Shown in pieces: positions 11,059 to 23,863 of a stretch of 64,000 bases of DNA. Position numbers and translations under genes: made by a program. Within the stretch, counting starts at the first letter, position 1. Every line of letters starts with the position of its first letter. The notes beneath the pieces were generated by a model. It made no database searches. It was not told the origin of the DNA and saw only the letters and a program-made list of their open reading frames with translations. Source of the stretch: Isoetes taiwanensis (lineage: Eukaryota > Streptophyta > Lycopodiopsida > Isoetales > Isoetaceae); assembly GCA_021234155.1 (NCBI GenBank), contig JAJEKV010000010.1:7232871-7296870 (forward strand), given 5' to 3'.

Positions 11059-13112
11059 GTGTTACAATGTAGAGCAGCATATTTCACACACGCTAGGTTT
11101 GCTTCTGCCATAGTTATTACATTTTATCATTTGATGCTACAATGTGATGAATTTACATCTACAACTTTGCTCTTATATGTTCTGTTTTTTTCCAGTGTAT
11201 TCTTGCAGATTCATTCATATGTTGGAAAACTTTCTACTTTCAACCAAACTTTCCACTTATAGAAACCTTTTGTAGATCTTACAATTAATAGGCCATGTTG
11301 CTAAGATTCATAACGGCCATGGATTAACTACGTTTACAGCACAATATAAAACAAGGAATTAAAGTTCTTCTGCTCAGAGATGCATGGGTTTTGATTTGAT
11401 GGGCTGGTTTCTTCTATCCATTGGTTTTATGTTGCATCATATCATCTTTTAGACACATATTTAGCACAAACAAAGCTTGCCACTATTGAGAGCTTGGAAA
11501 GGCTGTATTTATGAAGCATAAAAAAGGCTTCCATTATTAATTAATGTTACATTGTATCACTCATATGATGATTATTAATAGTAATATAATTTAGGCAGGG
11601 AGGGAGTTGATGCCACAAGAAGTTTGTGCTGTGCGAATGTAACTTACAACCTTGAAAATTTGTCCTGCAAAATGATGGGTTCATATGATGCCATATAGTA
11701 ATGTTTGTTCCTCTTAACAAAGGACATGTCCTTAGAACACGTGCCTTTAGAAATCATATATTAATTACAATATTCAAGGTTAACACTTAGAAGTATAAAA
11801 GGTTAATAGACCATGAGTAAAGCTTTAAAATCACAATCATTAGTCTCAATCAGAAGCCTCAAGCTTCAAAATTACAGTCCTGCAAGTCTAAGCTTTTGTG
11901 CGTGCGTATTCTATAGTTAAGCATGCATTATGGGACTAATATCCTCAAAATGCCTACGATTTCTTATGGCTGCTAACAAATGAGATCGACACAAATTGTA
12001 CTCCATTATTATTATTGTTCGTTCATATATGGCAATTACATCCATGCATAAGACAATTAGAATGTCACTGCTAATACCCGAGGTGTTGGGATGCATTATT
12101 GCTTTAAGAACGAGCATTGATATGCTTATTGCTTTTGTACAAAATTGACATTAACAACACATCATCCCTAGCATAACATATTGTTCTTATGGCATTTACC
12201 TGTACACAAGTCAATAATGCAACTATGCTAGGCCACAGCTTTAGTTGTAAATAACAAGGTCGTTTGAACCCATTGCAATCAACACACTTCTCCAAAGATA
12301 TTAGCTAACATATGCCTCTTTCGTTATAACATTTTCTAAATCTCGCATAACCTCCAATCAATACTTCAACATCAAAATCTTTTGAGCGTATCAAACATAA
12401 AGCATCGGGTTGAAATGTATAATTAATTTGTGTAGCAATAGCCATTAGCTAATACCCTGTTCACATGGCACATTCTAACTTCATCTCAATACTTTTTGAT
12501 GTTTAATTTGTCCATCGTCTCTACCATCACTTTCTCATATTCAACCAAATGCCACGCATGGACATATATTTGTACATACACCCAACAATGCCCCCAACCA
12601 ATAGGGTCATTTTATTTTCTTATTGCAAAAACCCACAACTAATAGCGTCACTTTATTTTCTTATTTCAAAGGACTCTTCAACTCTTATGCAACCTGTTTA
12701 GATCAATACAATACATCTAGCATCAACATATATGTATTTAACTATGTCTACAACTTCATCATTGCCTACAACAGGCCCGTAACTATGCGACCAACTATAA
12801 TTTGAACATTTACAAAATCACATTGAAAGCTTCGCAACAATGATCACCTTCATAGGTGCATGCATATTATTGTGACATTTGAATTTGATATTTGAAAATA
12901 TAGTGGCCCATTATGATTCATGTTACGTGCCTTTGGAACTACTTTATGGAGTTGTATTACTCACAACAATAATACGCACATAAATACCAACTTTACATAT
13001 ATGTACCTATATAAAGTGGACATCCATCTTGGACAATTAGCATCATTGACAACCCTATATATGTTTTTAGATCCTGGATCTTATTCGTATAATTCTACAA
13101 TAAAATTGGATT
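11059..13112. other. AT-rich non-coding, possible Helitron body
   Basis: No gene is recognised. The stretch ends in a Helitron-type 3' terminus at 13113-13143, so at least its right part may be a non-autonomous Helitron on the plus strand. A 5' end like that of the other Helitrons in the window was not found. Confidence 0.4.
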
Positions 13113-13143
13113 TACGCCCGGCAACGCCGGGCACCATAACTAG
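13113..13143 (+). mobile_element. Helitron 3' terminus
   Basis: A hairpin with stem GCCCGGC and loop AAC (GCCCGGCAACGCCGGGC) is followed by ACCATAA and CTAG, then T. A hairpin shortly before CTRR with a T after it is the diagnostic Helitron 3' end, and the same layout occurs at three other places in this window. Confidence 0.7.
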
Positions 13144-13894
13144 TAATGCAATGATCCCAATATAAGAAAAAAAATAGCAAACAAGTAAACTAGCAAAATT
13201 AAGTAGTTCCTAGGTCTTCCTCCTAATAGTGGTCTTCCCATTCAAATAGCTTGATTTCATGTGCTATTATACCTCTCAATTAGATAAAAACATTCAAAAA
13301 GTAAGATGTTTGACTTATCAATGTAGCAGCCCAATGACGCACAAATCCTGATAGACAATACTTGGAAATTGGCATACACTTAGTTAGCTAAGGATGACAA
13401 ACTCATTCAGTGATGCAATTACTGCTGAACCAAAATTGACAAATATAAAATTCACCCATGGCACCATCTGTCTTAAGGAAAAACGTGCCATTGTTTGCTG
13501 AAACAATCAGTCTATGAACTCTGAGATCGTAACTCAATTAAGGATGTCACGAACTGCCATTTGCTAGTTTCTTGTAAATGCCTGGATTATTTCGTATTGG
13601 ATAACATTACCTGTGCGAAATAACACAGCATACCTGCAAAATAACCTCCAACCGAGGTTCGGACAGAACAGATTATATATGGAATCATTACTAGAGAAAT
13701 TGATCCACTCCAACATCATCGTTTCCTACCAGGTCGGTTCTTAACTAAGCAGGTCGGTTCTTAACCAAGCATTTTCGAACCAAGATGTGTTCTTATTCTT
13801 CATCAGACTGAAGCGTCGATCCCTGCCTTGCCAGTTACCCGGTTGGCTTTAAGAAATGAGACGTCGAGTTCTTTAGCAGCTGACCACCAGTTTA

Positions 13895-14030
13895 CAGGAA
13901 ATAGGAGGTTTGGAGCAGTCACCAGCATATCCTAGGGATATTCTAGCATATACCTAGGATATGCAAAAGCCCACATAAACAAGGTTTTGCCCCCCTAGGG
14001 GCAACCCAAAAATAGATACGATGGAAAAGG
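13895..14030 (+). repeat. Dispersed ~200-bp repeat, copy B
   Basis: Contains TTTGGAGCAGTCACCAGCAT, inverted CATATACCTAGGATATGC arms, CCCACATAAACAAGG and the hairpin TTGCCCCCCTAGGGGCAA followed by CCCAAAAAT, all in the order of copy A. No coding sense. Confidence 0.75.
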
Positions 14031-17000
14031 GTCCTCGTTGTTTGTGGAAGATAAGCACTCAGATGGACTGCCGATGCAAAAAATTGAGCTTTCGTCAAGT
14101 CGGACGATGGACTGGAACAAAATTTTTTGGATTAGCAGGCTTACCTAAATCTACAACGAATCCTGCAATTCCATCCTGTTCACATTGCCTGCCACATTAG
14201 CAAAAGTTAATTGAGACCATTATCTAAAACTAAGAAAATTAAAAAGATACTGGAAAATAAGCTCTCTTATTTCAACAGCCTTCGTTCCAGTTTCTTCCTC
14301 GCTCATTTGCAAGAGACTTCAGGGTTTTGCTTTATGGCAGTGTGTGAAAACTGTGTATTTAGATATAGAATAGAATAAAATATATTTTTATCGTCCACCA
14401 TGACCAATTGGCCTATGGGACCCAAACAGAGAGAGCAGCACGCGTATTACTGTTAGGATTAAAAAACCCCTGCCTGAAGGGTTTTCGAGGGAAAAAACCT
14501 TAGCAGTAATAAGTATGCTGATAGACTGTACAATCCTATGAGACAATTCAATACTGCCCTAGAAGACATATTTGAGTGCGAGTATCCGTAACCTCTTGAA
14601 GGTTTTCTACGATCTGGGCCCTGCTTTTAGAATAATCTACAGAATATTCACAATCAACCCATATTTGGAGGTCGGGCAAACCAAAATAAAAAACAATAAA
14701 GCTAGAGAATGTGGTAAAATAAAAAACAATAAAGATAGAGATTGTGATATGGATGGTGCAGTATCACGTAAAAAATAACAAGATGCTAACGCATCAATGG
14801 GTTGCCCCTTGGAAGACCCATTGATGCATACATACGCTATTGCTTTCTCTTTAAATGCAGCCGACTTTATTGCTCAGCTTTTAAACATCCATCTTAAGGA
14901 GTTACAGAGAGATGGACACAAGCATAAGCCAAATAAAGCATGATGAAGGTCAATAGCTTATAACTTCTAGATGCAACAATGTATTGGACACATTCGATGT
15001 TCACAACAAAATCTGGCCATTAGAATTAAAGTCCCAACTTGTATTAAAGGCCTTAATTCTAGTTGTCACCTTATAGCAGGCCCATTTATAGCCTACATAG
15101 TTAACACATTTGGCCGGAGAGTATCCAACATAAGCAAGTAGAGAAGTTGTTTATACATAGGTAATTCATGAAAAACAAAGGCAATGAAAAGACCATTAAA
15201 ACATTTGAGCAAGTACAACGGTCAATTTATACATTTGATTAAAAAAGAACAAAGTCAAGGAATAAGGAAGCTTGTCGAAACAGGGAGCCGTCGAGGAATA
15301 GATTAACATGTAGATGTTATTGTCAAGTGTAACTATATTGTACATGTTTAAATTCTCAAGAATCTCTACAATTCGTATAGATGCATGAGATGACATTATA
15401 TTGCTCTATACCACCAAGCAAACAAAGTCTCTAATACATTGCCAAGAATCAAATAGGGAAAACCTTTAAAGATACCATGGTATCCAAAACACCATCCTAA
15501 GTGCAATTTCATTGACACAGTTGATGCTGCTCACTATGTGGCCACCATATGAATCTTTGTCATAATGCAAAGTACATGCAAATGTTGCCAATATATCCAT
15601 CTGAAGGTCAAAAATAATCTTCTATTGTAATCTCTAACGAATTCTAGCTTCAAGGCCTTGCACCTGCAAAGAAGACCTAAAACACCATGTCACAACATAG
15701 CATGAGTGAGCTAGAATATCAATCGCTAATAGTTTAGCTCAAATATGAGGGATAACCATTGGCATGCTAATTCATGAAGGTTCATTGACATAATTGATGG
15801 TGGCGTCATAGATATCTCATTTACAAGAAAATGCTAAATAGAGTCTCTGCTAATTGTCAATGATCAATAGGAATGACTATTATTATTCCCGAGTTCAAGC
15901 AAAACACTACCTGAAGTGGGGCCCAATACTTAGATACTTGGGAGAAATGAATTACATATGTCTAACGTAGCACAACTTCTTTGCATGTTACATTTTTTAA
16001 AATGCATGGCAGAAATTTAAAACCCAACTTGTGTGCAAGGGTAAATAAAACTGCATAAAAAAGCTAGTGGGAGAGAGATGTCTTAGCTGGATTAAAGTGG
16101 CAACTGCTAACGGTGAATTTTTCTCAAGTTTGAGACATAATCGCTGGCATGCTCATTATGAATTCCATAGCATCTAAGAACAGAGTTTAACTAGATTTAG
16201 AAGGAATAAATTAAATACAATTAAATAGTCTAACTAATGTATTGTAGTCTAAACTTAAACTGCGCATTAAAAATGCAATTTCCATGGCAGCAGTAGCCCA
16301 TGCCATGCTCGGTTGCGCTCTCCATGCTTCCTGCACCAATTTAAAGAAGATGACACAACCTGATCTTCGTGCATTTTACCTCTCTATTTCTAAAAGTGTT
16401 CAAATTTTCTACAGGGAGAACACTTGAAACTTAGAACTGTCATTTCATATACACAAGTTAATGAACCTAAAGATAGCATGTTCAGATGCAACCCAGAAGA
16501 TTCTCTAATGCAACAACCCAGAAGGTTTACATCAAATGTTCTATGCGCCAACAATTCCATGAATTATGCTATCGGGCCCACCTCTCTCTGCTGATGAATA
16601 TGTGGTTGCGTTTTATTTGCCTAATGCGAATGCTTTGAAGGTTCAGTCCAGTTTACAAGGTCCAAAGCAGAGATCTGAAAACGAGCTTGATTTTCTCCAT
16701 CCGTTATTGCTTGATTAGCCCACCATGCTTCAATAGCATCTTCAGTTGTAGGCATTGCCATAATAAAGCCGTGAATTTAAACGAGCAAGGTCCTCCTAAA
16801 TGCCATGATTTACCTCGTCATATGGCAGAACAGATTATCTGTTTGCTGTATGTGGAACAGAACAAGAGGTGAGACAGATTTGCATTAAAGTAAGTGTCTA
16901 TATGGGTGAATAGTTCCGTGCCAAATACAAATAATTTGATGACTTAACATGAATGTAGTTCTTGAACTGGACCCTTAATGTTTTTTGTAGATGACTCAAT

Positions 17001-17129
17001 TGCAGCAAAAAAACTTCAACATAGCAGTTTTTAGATAGATCAAATGCTTTTAATGCCATCAATATATGTCTGTGGAAGGCCTGTTTATGTATCCATTCCT
17101 ATTTTTGTTTTATTAGGATTGAATCAAAG
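14031..17129. other. No recognisable gene
   Basis: Three kilobases of AT-rich sequence. Open frames are short and scattered on both strands, with no known motif. No terminal repeats or RNA genes were noticed. Confidence 0.45.
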
Positions 17130-17290
17130 ATGCTAGTAGGAGCATACTTGAATGGGAACATAGCACATGCACACAAACTTTTTGATTGCTTATTTCTAAT
17201 GGATGTCGTATCATGGACTCCAACCATATCATGCTACACCCAGCATTGGGATGACAAAGAAGTGCTTAGATTGTTCAAGAGAATGATGTT
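17130..17290 (+). pseudogene. PPR protein fragment
   Basis: Reads NGNIAHAHKLFDCL, DVVSWTPTISCYTQH and KEVLRLFKRM, the alternating helix pattern of about one and a half pentatricopeptide repeats of the plant PLS type, organelle RNA-binding proteins. Real genes have ten or more repeats, so this is a remnant. It leads directly into the DUF7869-like sequence. Confidence 0.75.
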
Positions 17291-17324
17291 GACATACCAG
17301 AAAGAAGAGCCTACAACTTCTTGA

Positions 17325-18293
17325 AGAGGAAGAAGAGGAAGGAAAAGGTGCAGACTGTGAAAGATACTAACAACTGCAATGAAGAGATGCAAGCCATCAG
17401 AGGGTTGAAAGAGGGTGGTGGCTGCCCCAACAACTGCTTTGGTAGAGTCCCAGTGAAAGAACTTGTGGAAGCCCGACCAATCTACAAGGAGAAAACTCAT
17501 GACGCTAGAAAAACTTATATTTACAATATCATAGAACATGCATTTGGGCCGTCACCTGATGTCAGGAACAGGGGATTTCCTATTGGTGGGAAATGGATAT
17601 GCAGCAGTGCATGACAACCATACTAGGTATTTCAGCCTCTACATAGTGGAGATTAAGGCGGGACCAAAAGATGGGGGCTCAAATAGGTTGGCATGGTAAT
17701 CGGGGAAAGGCGAGGACATCCCCCAGGGTGCTTGCAGCTCAGAGTTTATTCGAGAAGTTTGTTAACTATCCGAGAGTATGCCTCACAAAAGTGCGGTTGA
17801 TGAAGAGGAATGCGGGAAAGTAGTTCGAATGTTGCCTGTATATTTCACACAAAAAGTGATTTTACAAATGATCAACAATCTTCTAGAGGAAATGGGTGTG
17901 GACAAGATTTCACAACCAGCCTTCAGCAAGCTCTGGATTAAGCATTTTTCAGATGTCAAAATAATGCAATATAACAACTCAAAGTGCAATATATGCGTGG
18001 ATTTGTTAGATAAGCTCGAGAAGTCGAAGCTTGAGGTGGAAAGATCAGCGGTTCGGAAGGAAATGAGATTTCACGCGATGGAGCAAATGTCATATTGATC
18101 AACATAATGGATGTGGAGATGCTTGTCTACAATGGAACCAGAGAATTTTCTATCGTCATTTATGACGAGATGGATCAGCAAAAAACCTGTTTTCCCCAGT
18201 TTAGGGCTATACCAAAGTCTGTTGCAAATTCCCATTGCAAATATCACTAGCTGGATTCATAACTCATGGCCAGGGAGCAATGCACCACGGTCA
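17325..18293 (+). pseudogene. DUF7869-type transposase-like gene, 5' part, cut by a Helitron
   Basis: Frames at 17390-17610 hold CPNNCFGRVPVKELVEAR and RKTYIYNIIE, matching the N-terminal Cys-rich block of this family. 17778-18098 reads LPVYFTQKVI, ISQPAFSKLWIKHFSDVKI and CNICVDLLDKLEKSK. 18140-18290 reads FSIVIYDEMDQQKTCFPQF and, after a frameshift, THGQGAMHHGH. The last codon is completed by the base after the Helitron at 21150. Several frameshifts and stops make it a pseudogene. Family members resemble proteins annotated DUF7869 in transposons; a DDE-like RNase H fold is inferred from spaced acidic motifs. Related copies are at 21150-21459 (continuation) and 50437-55173. Confidence 0.75.
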
Positions 18294-18869
18294 TCTTATA
18301 TTATAATGTTTTAGTGCAAGTAATGTACCACGCCCTAAATCCGACGGCTGAGATTATTCATGGCTTAGATCGCATGGTTTATGTGATTTTGAACCCTAAA
18401 AATCTTTTTTTCATATCGTGGTTTTTCTAATCCCTTATCTACGATATATTTAGATCGGTCGGAGTTTCCCTAATCCCTTATCGGCCGGAGGTTAAGCATG
18501 AAGAGGTTGGAGCTGATCGAGCACATTGTAGCAAGTCGGAGGTAGGGAAATTGATTCGTGATGGATTTAGGGACGATTTCCTAAAGGAGTTGCTGAGATG
18601 GCTTATCTTTACAAGGCAGGATTTTTATGATTGGAAGCTTCTAGATATATGTGGCGCTATTACTTTGTTTATCCAAGCAGGTTAGACTCTCTGCATTGAA
18701 TGGAGCTCTGCAAAATGGTATTCCAGTCCCCTATAGTTGCCAAGTTTTTTATAAAACAGGGATAGTTGGATGTACCCCGTTTAACCAAGCTGGTTTTTAT
18801 AGACAGAGCCTGTTTTAGGCAATTTGAAAACACATTTGAGCTGATCTAAAGCACACATTTGAGAAGGCG

Positions 18870-18975
18870 ATGCCATTCATGGTGATGTGCTGGATTAGTC
18901 TCCAGATATAGGGTGCTGATGAGCCAGCACCTTCTGAATATAGGGTGCTGATGAGCCAACACCTTCTGAACTGTG
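18870..18975. repeat. Tandem duplication of about 32 bp
   Basis: AGGGTGCTGATGAGCCA followed by CACCTTCTGAA occurs twice in direct succession inside Helitron A. Confidence 0.6.
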
Positions 18976-19564
18976 GTTGGAAGATGCTTCAACTTTGACA
19001 GGGCAAAGATTAGCATGTTAAACTTTATTGGGGGGTCCAACTACACTTCATTCCAGATTGTTTCTGCTGATTATGGCGCAAGATTTGTGAGGCAAGATGC
19101 ATGCATCTAGACAGTGTAAAGATGCTTGGATGCATATTTAACATTCTGAAGAGTAACAGAGGTTTCTTGAGGATTGCATTCAAATTTCTTCTTAGAAAAA
19201 GTAAGTTTAAATCCATTGTTTTACCTGATTCCATTTTTGTCAGTATTTCAGTACATTTCTTACTTGCTATTAATGCAGAACTAAGGCGATCACATAAAAC
19301 TTCTGTGGATCTTTTTTTCCTCAGTCAAGGATGGACTCAAATGTAACAGTTGATGTATGTATTATGGCTTCATGGTGTATTGACAATCTTAGAATTTTTC
19401 CTTAAAGGTTGCATGTGAAATATTGGGACTTTATAACCTAGGCACCACTCAGATCTACCTCTGGTTTTGCATCGCAGAGATGTTAGCACATGGTTCTCTT
19501 TACAAGGAGGTGAGGCCCACAAATTTCTTTTGTAACCATTTTGTTTTGGAGATGATTGTGATTG

Positions 19565-19990
19565 GCATTGGAATTCTTTAAGTGAATATATTGTAACACC
19601 ATGGTCAGATTTTAAGAGTTCATAATTGACTTACATGGTGCTCTGACGTTTAGAAAGATATTTGAATTCATCGAGAACAGCTATCTGATTTGCATGGTTA
19701 TATAGCAGAATGTTTTACCGTTTGTTGTATCTGAACCAAGCATTTTAATAGGTAACTAACTGAATTGGCACAAGATTGTTCATAACAGATAAGAGCCATA
19801 GGCCATTTCTTTTTTGACGAACATGAATGCTATGACGCCACAGTCAGATTTAAGAGTTCATAATAGATTCACATGGGATACTGACATTGGAATAGTAAAA
19901 TGCTGAATGCATTGAGATCAGCCATTTAAGTTCTGCAAAGTTATGGCAGAATGTTTCACCATTTGTTGTACATGAACCAAGCACTGATTG
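19565..19990. repeat. Diverged tandem repeat inside Helitron A
   Basis: Two segments starting near 19590 and 19845 share GTCAGATTT.AAGAGTTCATAAT, then GGCAGAATGTTT/AGCAGAATGTTTT, ACC.TTTGTTGTA and GAACCAAGCA in the same order, about 255 bp apart. Confidence 0.6.
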
Positions 19991-20049
19991 ATGGAGGAGA
20001 ATCAGTCCTTGTTCATCAGAGCACATTGCCGTGTTATGGGGTGTAGTGA

Positions 20050-20175
20050 TTGCAGTATGTACAATACATATTTATTGCAGATGGGGACATACAACATGCT
20101 TGCCATTTTTTCAATTTGATACCTGCCCATAATGTCATATCATGGAGTGCTATGATAGCAGGATTGGACAAGGTA
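20050..20175 (+). pseudogene. PPR protein fragment carried by Helitron A
   Basis: Reads GDIQHACHFFNLIPAHNV and ISWSAMIAGLDK, one PLS-type pentatricopeptide repeat and its boundary. It lies wholly inside Helitron A and is not continued on either side, so it is best read as a captured gene fragment. Confidence 0.7.
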
Positions 20176-21149
20176 GAGAAGCAAACTTTTAGTACACGAA
20201 AACATCAAAATGAACCAACTTTTTATTATCTTGGGCATTGATTGCCTGTTCTGCCATTGTATTATGTTCACACAGTAAATAATGACATTGCCACATCAAA
20301 CAAAGTGGTCTGCTTTATCCAATGGTTTGGGGGACTTAGAATAGTGTTTAATTCAATGCTAGATCTGCTTATATAGACAACAAATTGCGTAGAATCTGCT
20401 ATTCAATTCAAATGCATGATATTGTCGAGTGTCAACAATGACTTGGTAAACTTTGCCTAGGTAAACAAGGCAAATCAAGATTGGACCATTAAGGCAATTC
20501 AAGATTGGACCGTAATTATTGTAAGGCAGTTTGGTTCTATCATAACATGATTTCAACTTTGCCTAAGTAAACAGGGCCATAACAATTTGGACCATAATAT
20601 CCAAATGTAAGGCTAGAAAAGTTAGGACCATAATATTCAAATGTAAGGCGACGTTATGCTTTGCTAAAGTGATACTATAATAGTAGCATCACTAGGACGT
20701 TGACATTGTTAATGTACAATAGGATAATATTCATATACTAAATTTTAAATTAATATTTTGACATTAGTGTTTTACCACAACATTTTGAGCATGTAGCTAT
20801 GGTCTTTATCTATACTGAGGATGATAATTCCAGTTCATCATTTACAATGTCTCAACTTATGTCCGGCCTCACAAAGAGTATAGCCTCACCTCAAAACCTG
20901 CTCAGATGAATATTCTACTCTCACTCAGGTTTCCTATGAACAAGCACCATGTTGTTCTATTCAACGCTCTCAGAGATGCCAATGCAGCACTATCTAACAT
21001 GAAGAAGCTTTTAGACGTTAAATCTTTAGATATTTTTGTCATAATAATAGGTTACAAAAATTGGATCATTATTGCACGCACTTCCTATTGCGGTCAAAAG
21101 ATTTGCATACTTCCAACTTATGCCCAACAACACTGGGCATCATTACTAG

Positions 21150-21459
21150 TTTTACATTAGAATTATGGGGTGATGGTCCAAACTTCCATGTTGGTAGCAT
21201 TGCAAAAGCATTGCGCGATTTGGAACATGGTTTTAATGGAGATATTCAGTCTTGTAAGTCCTTGCAATATCTCTTCAAGACATTGCATGACACTGGTCCC
21301 ATGAAACTAGAGGATTTGACCATAGGAAGGATGAATGGGCCAGCACCTTCAATTCATGTGAACCCAATATCGGGGCATCGACTACCCAAGAAGCTACTCT
21401 TACAACTTGACAATTGTGCTGGCCAGAATAAAAATAGATACTTGTTTGCATACTTGTAA
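21150..21459 (+). pseudogene. DUF7869-type transposase-like gene, 3' continuation
   Basis: In frame with the segment ending at 18293: FTLELWGDGPNFHVGSI, then PISGHRLPKKLLLQLDN and CAGQNKNRYLFAYL. The LQLDNxxxQNKN block is the family's most conserved motif and carries a likely catalytic Asp. Members then continue to a GHTH/DQID motif, which is missing here: the frame ends at about 21459, where the Rep gene fragment on the other strand begins. Confidence 0.75.
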
Positions 21460-21463
21460 TATC

Positions 21464-23038
21464 TTACATGGGGGAGTGCTCTTCCGGTTCTAAGATACAT
21501 GTGCTTCTAACGGGAAAGTGCGGCACATGGAACCTGCAGTCAATGCCCCGCTTCTTTTTGCATGTGCGGGTGTGCCTGTGTATCTGCATTGGACGCAGTT
21601 CTTCTGAAAGCAACTCGATGTCCGTTGTAATGGGCTCGTCAATGAAAGATATGATGTCATCATACATTGCATTTGGATATTGTGGGGCACCTTCAATCCA
21701 TAGCAGCATGTGGTCATGTGGGCTTCCTCTATGCTGGAACTGGGTGATACATACGAAATCAGTAACCTTGCCAATCATATCATTCGGCTTTTGCAGTACC
21801 TTCTTCAGCCACATCACCCTGTTCACATAGTACCTCGTGCACGTCACTGGGTCTGCTCTCGTGAGTTCTAGTGCAACTTTCTTGTCATTCCAACCTTCTG
21901 AATTTGCTCTGGCCATTGTATCAGGGTTAAGGTGCTTAAGTGCATCAAGCAGGTCTGGCCAATTGGACTCTGCCATGCTAAAGGTCGCAAAAATGGACGG
22001 CGGCCCAAGCTGCCTGATCATGGCAAGTGCATCCTTCTTAACTGCATCTAGCTTGTCAGGTGATGCATGCAACGATTTCAAGTCATGATAGCCAGTGTTA
22101 TCTTTGCACAGGCTCCGGAGTGCAGTTTTGTCCTGTGATTGGTACGCGAATAGGTTCAAGTCATTATGCTTCCCTCGTCTTATTCGAAAATTTGCAGAGC
22201 TACGCACTAAGTGGATCTCATCTTTTACAAACTTTAGAAACATGTTCATTTGGTCCTTTGCAAACCTCCGATCTACATTTTGCAATTCCCACTGGCATAT
22301 CTCTTTGTATGTGAAGTCCCGATAGATTGCTGCATCACGTTGTATACCCCCAAATAGGCGGGGAAAGCACATCTCCTCGCAATTCAGGATGACATAAAAC
22401 CCCATCGGGTGTGAACCCTCCTTTGGTGCAATGACGAGAATGTTGTCGTCGAAATTCTGGATGATCTCAGGCTGCATATTCCACAGTAGAGTCTGTTCCA
22501 CATGCGCTGGATCATAATCATTCCTATTAGGCCCTGCACCATCCAGCTCGAGGACTGTGCATTGATCATTAAACTGTGTAGCCCATTCTTCGTTCATCTT
22601 GATGCCTGCTTCCACATACAGGGGTTGCTTATGAAGGTAGTGCATGGCTTGCATCATGAGAGTTGGATTCACTGGTCCTTTCCATGTATGGGCATGTGTC
22701 TGCCATTCTCCTTTTCAGTTGTGGTCTGATAACGCTATTCTCGCAAAGGGTATCCTCACCGATACCAATCTCTCTTCCAAGTCTATAAGCGACCTTACGG
22801 ATTCTGGTACTGCATTCATTCCTATGCGCTTGGGACTCTCAAACCTTGAGCTTCTTTGGCATCGCTTACATACATTGTTCCCTACGGAGTAGCTGATACC
22901 GTTGACCAAGTTGTGCCTATTCTTCCAATGTGTTGTCGAGCACGTCATTTGGCGAGAGAACCAAAGCATGTTACACTTGGCACATGGAAATGTAGGTATG
23001 TCTGCATTGTACTTTTTAAAGCACTCCTCTGCTTGCAT
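21464..23038 (-). pseudogene. Helitron Rep (HUH endonuclease) gene, truncated
   Basis: The two minus-strand frames 21464-22672 and 22715-23038 are the same frame split by one TGA at 22715-22717. The N-terminal part has a Cys-rich block (CAKC, CKRC) and SLIDLEERLVSVRIPFA, typical of Helitron proteins. The middle matches Helitron_like_N. The HUH motif QHRGSPHDHMLLWI is present, followed by QIHRHTRTCKKK and DCRFHVPHFP. Rep proteins next carry the catalytic tyrosines and a Pif1-type helicase of several hundred residues; both are absent because the frame stops at 21464, against the DUF7869 remnant. It would act as the rolling-circle nickase of an autonomous Helitron but is broken here. Confidence 0.88.
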
Positions 23039-23061
23039 CTTTACACTATCTGCATCATCAT

Positions 23062-23863
23062 CTAGTTCATCATTTTCGTTTTCGTCATCTCCCGATGTAC
23101 TTGCTGGACCATTCTCTTCATCGCTCTTAGTGCTTTCTCAATCTGCTGTATATTGCTATCTTCCTGCTCTAAAGCTCGCCTCATATCGAGTATGATATTC
23201 ACTCTCTTGCGTACGTTTGAATAGGACATATCAATGTTTGCATTCTCATTCATAAATAGACGGGCGTATTTTGCAGCGGGCTGAACATCAGTGCCCTAAC
23301 GTTCCATAAACATTGTCAACGACGTATCCTGCTCATTTGTCCAGCGACGCTTTCGTGATGGCGCTTGCAGCCCGGCCTGCTCATCACTTGCGTATTGCGC
23401 CAATGGCTGCAGTTGCAGAACTTCCATTAGCGAACATGCCTGATACTGCATGCCAGTTGCGTACAGGTGCGTACTACTGTCTGTTCCTGTGCGGTGTAGT
23501 TCGATTGTGATTTCTGGGTCTGCTACTATGTCACCTACACTAGATGAAGTGGCTGCATCTACCCTTATATGCTGCTCTGTTTCTGCTTCCTCCTGTATGG
23601 TAGACAACATTCTACTCACTATTGTTGATGGATTGGTGTGCACGTCTAGCCCAAGGGCCAGCTGACTTTGTTTTGAACTCATCAATCTTTTTGCATGCTT
23701 TATTACTGTGTGCGGGCAGACTTGAACATGCCTATGTTCTTCCAAGAATGCAACTGCTCTTCTTTGCACTGATAACGTCTTATTTTCCTCCATGTCCCAA
23801 AATTGCAGCAGTAACGGATCATTCTCCTTTTGCCAACGCTCATACACCATTGTCGACAGTCCC
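23062..23863 (-). pseudogene. Upstream Helitron-associated exon with Myb/SANT-like segment
   Basis: A 5' acceptor (GGTTTTACAG) at about 23863 opens an exon that reads through 23296 and, after a stop, on to 23062 in the same frame. It contains KRRWTNEQDTSLTMFMER and DMSYSNVRKRVN, which look like a Myb/SANT-like or trihelix DNA-binding fold, and a helical segment QFWDMEENKTLSVQRRAV. A frameshift separates it from the Rep frame that follows. It may be the N-terminus of the same Helitron protein or a separate DNA-binding protein of the element. Confidence 0.5.

Larger units (their letters stand above)
18294..21149 (+). mobile_element. Non-autonomous Helitron A
   Basis: Begins TCTTATATTATAATG right after an A and ends with the hairpin GCCCAACAACACTGGGC, seven bases, then CTAG followed by T. 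This is the canonical TC...CTRR structure with insertion between A and T and no target duplication. Taking it out rejoins the DUF7869-like reading frame exactly (GAMHHGH then FTLELWG), which fixes both ends. The 2856-bp body has no Rep or helicase. It holds a PPR fragment and diverged internal repeats (19565-19990, 20440-20660), as expected of a gene-capturing Helitron. Confidence 0.92.

Noticed and set aside
21468-23195. Plus-strand frames opposite the Helitron Rep gene
   Set aside because: They are antisense shadows of the minus-strand Rep frame, which carries the recognisable motifs.
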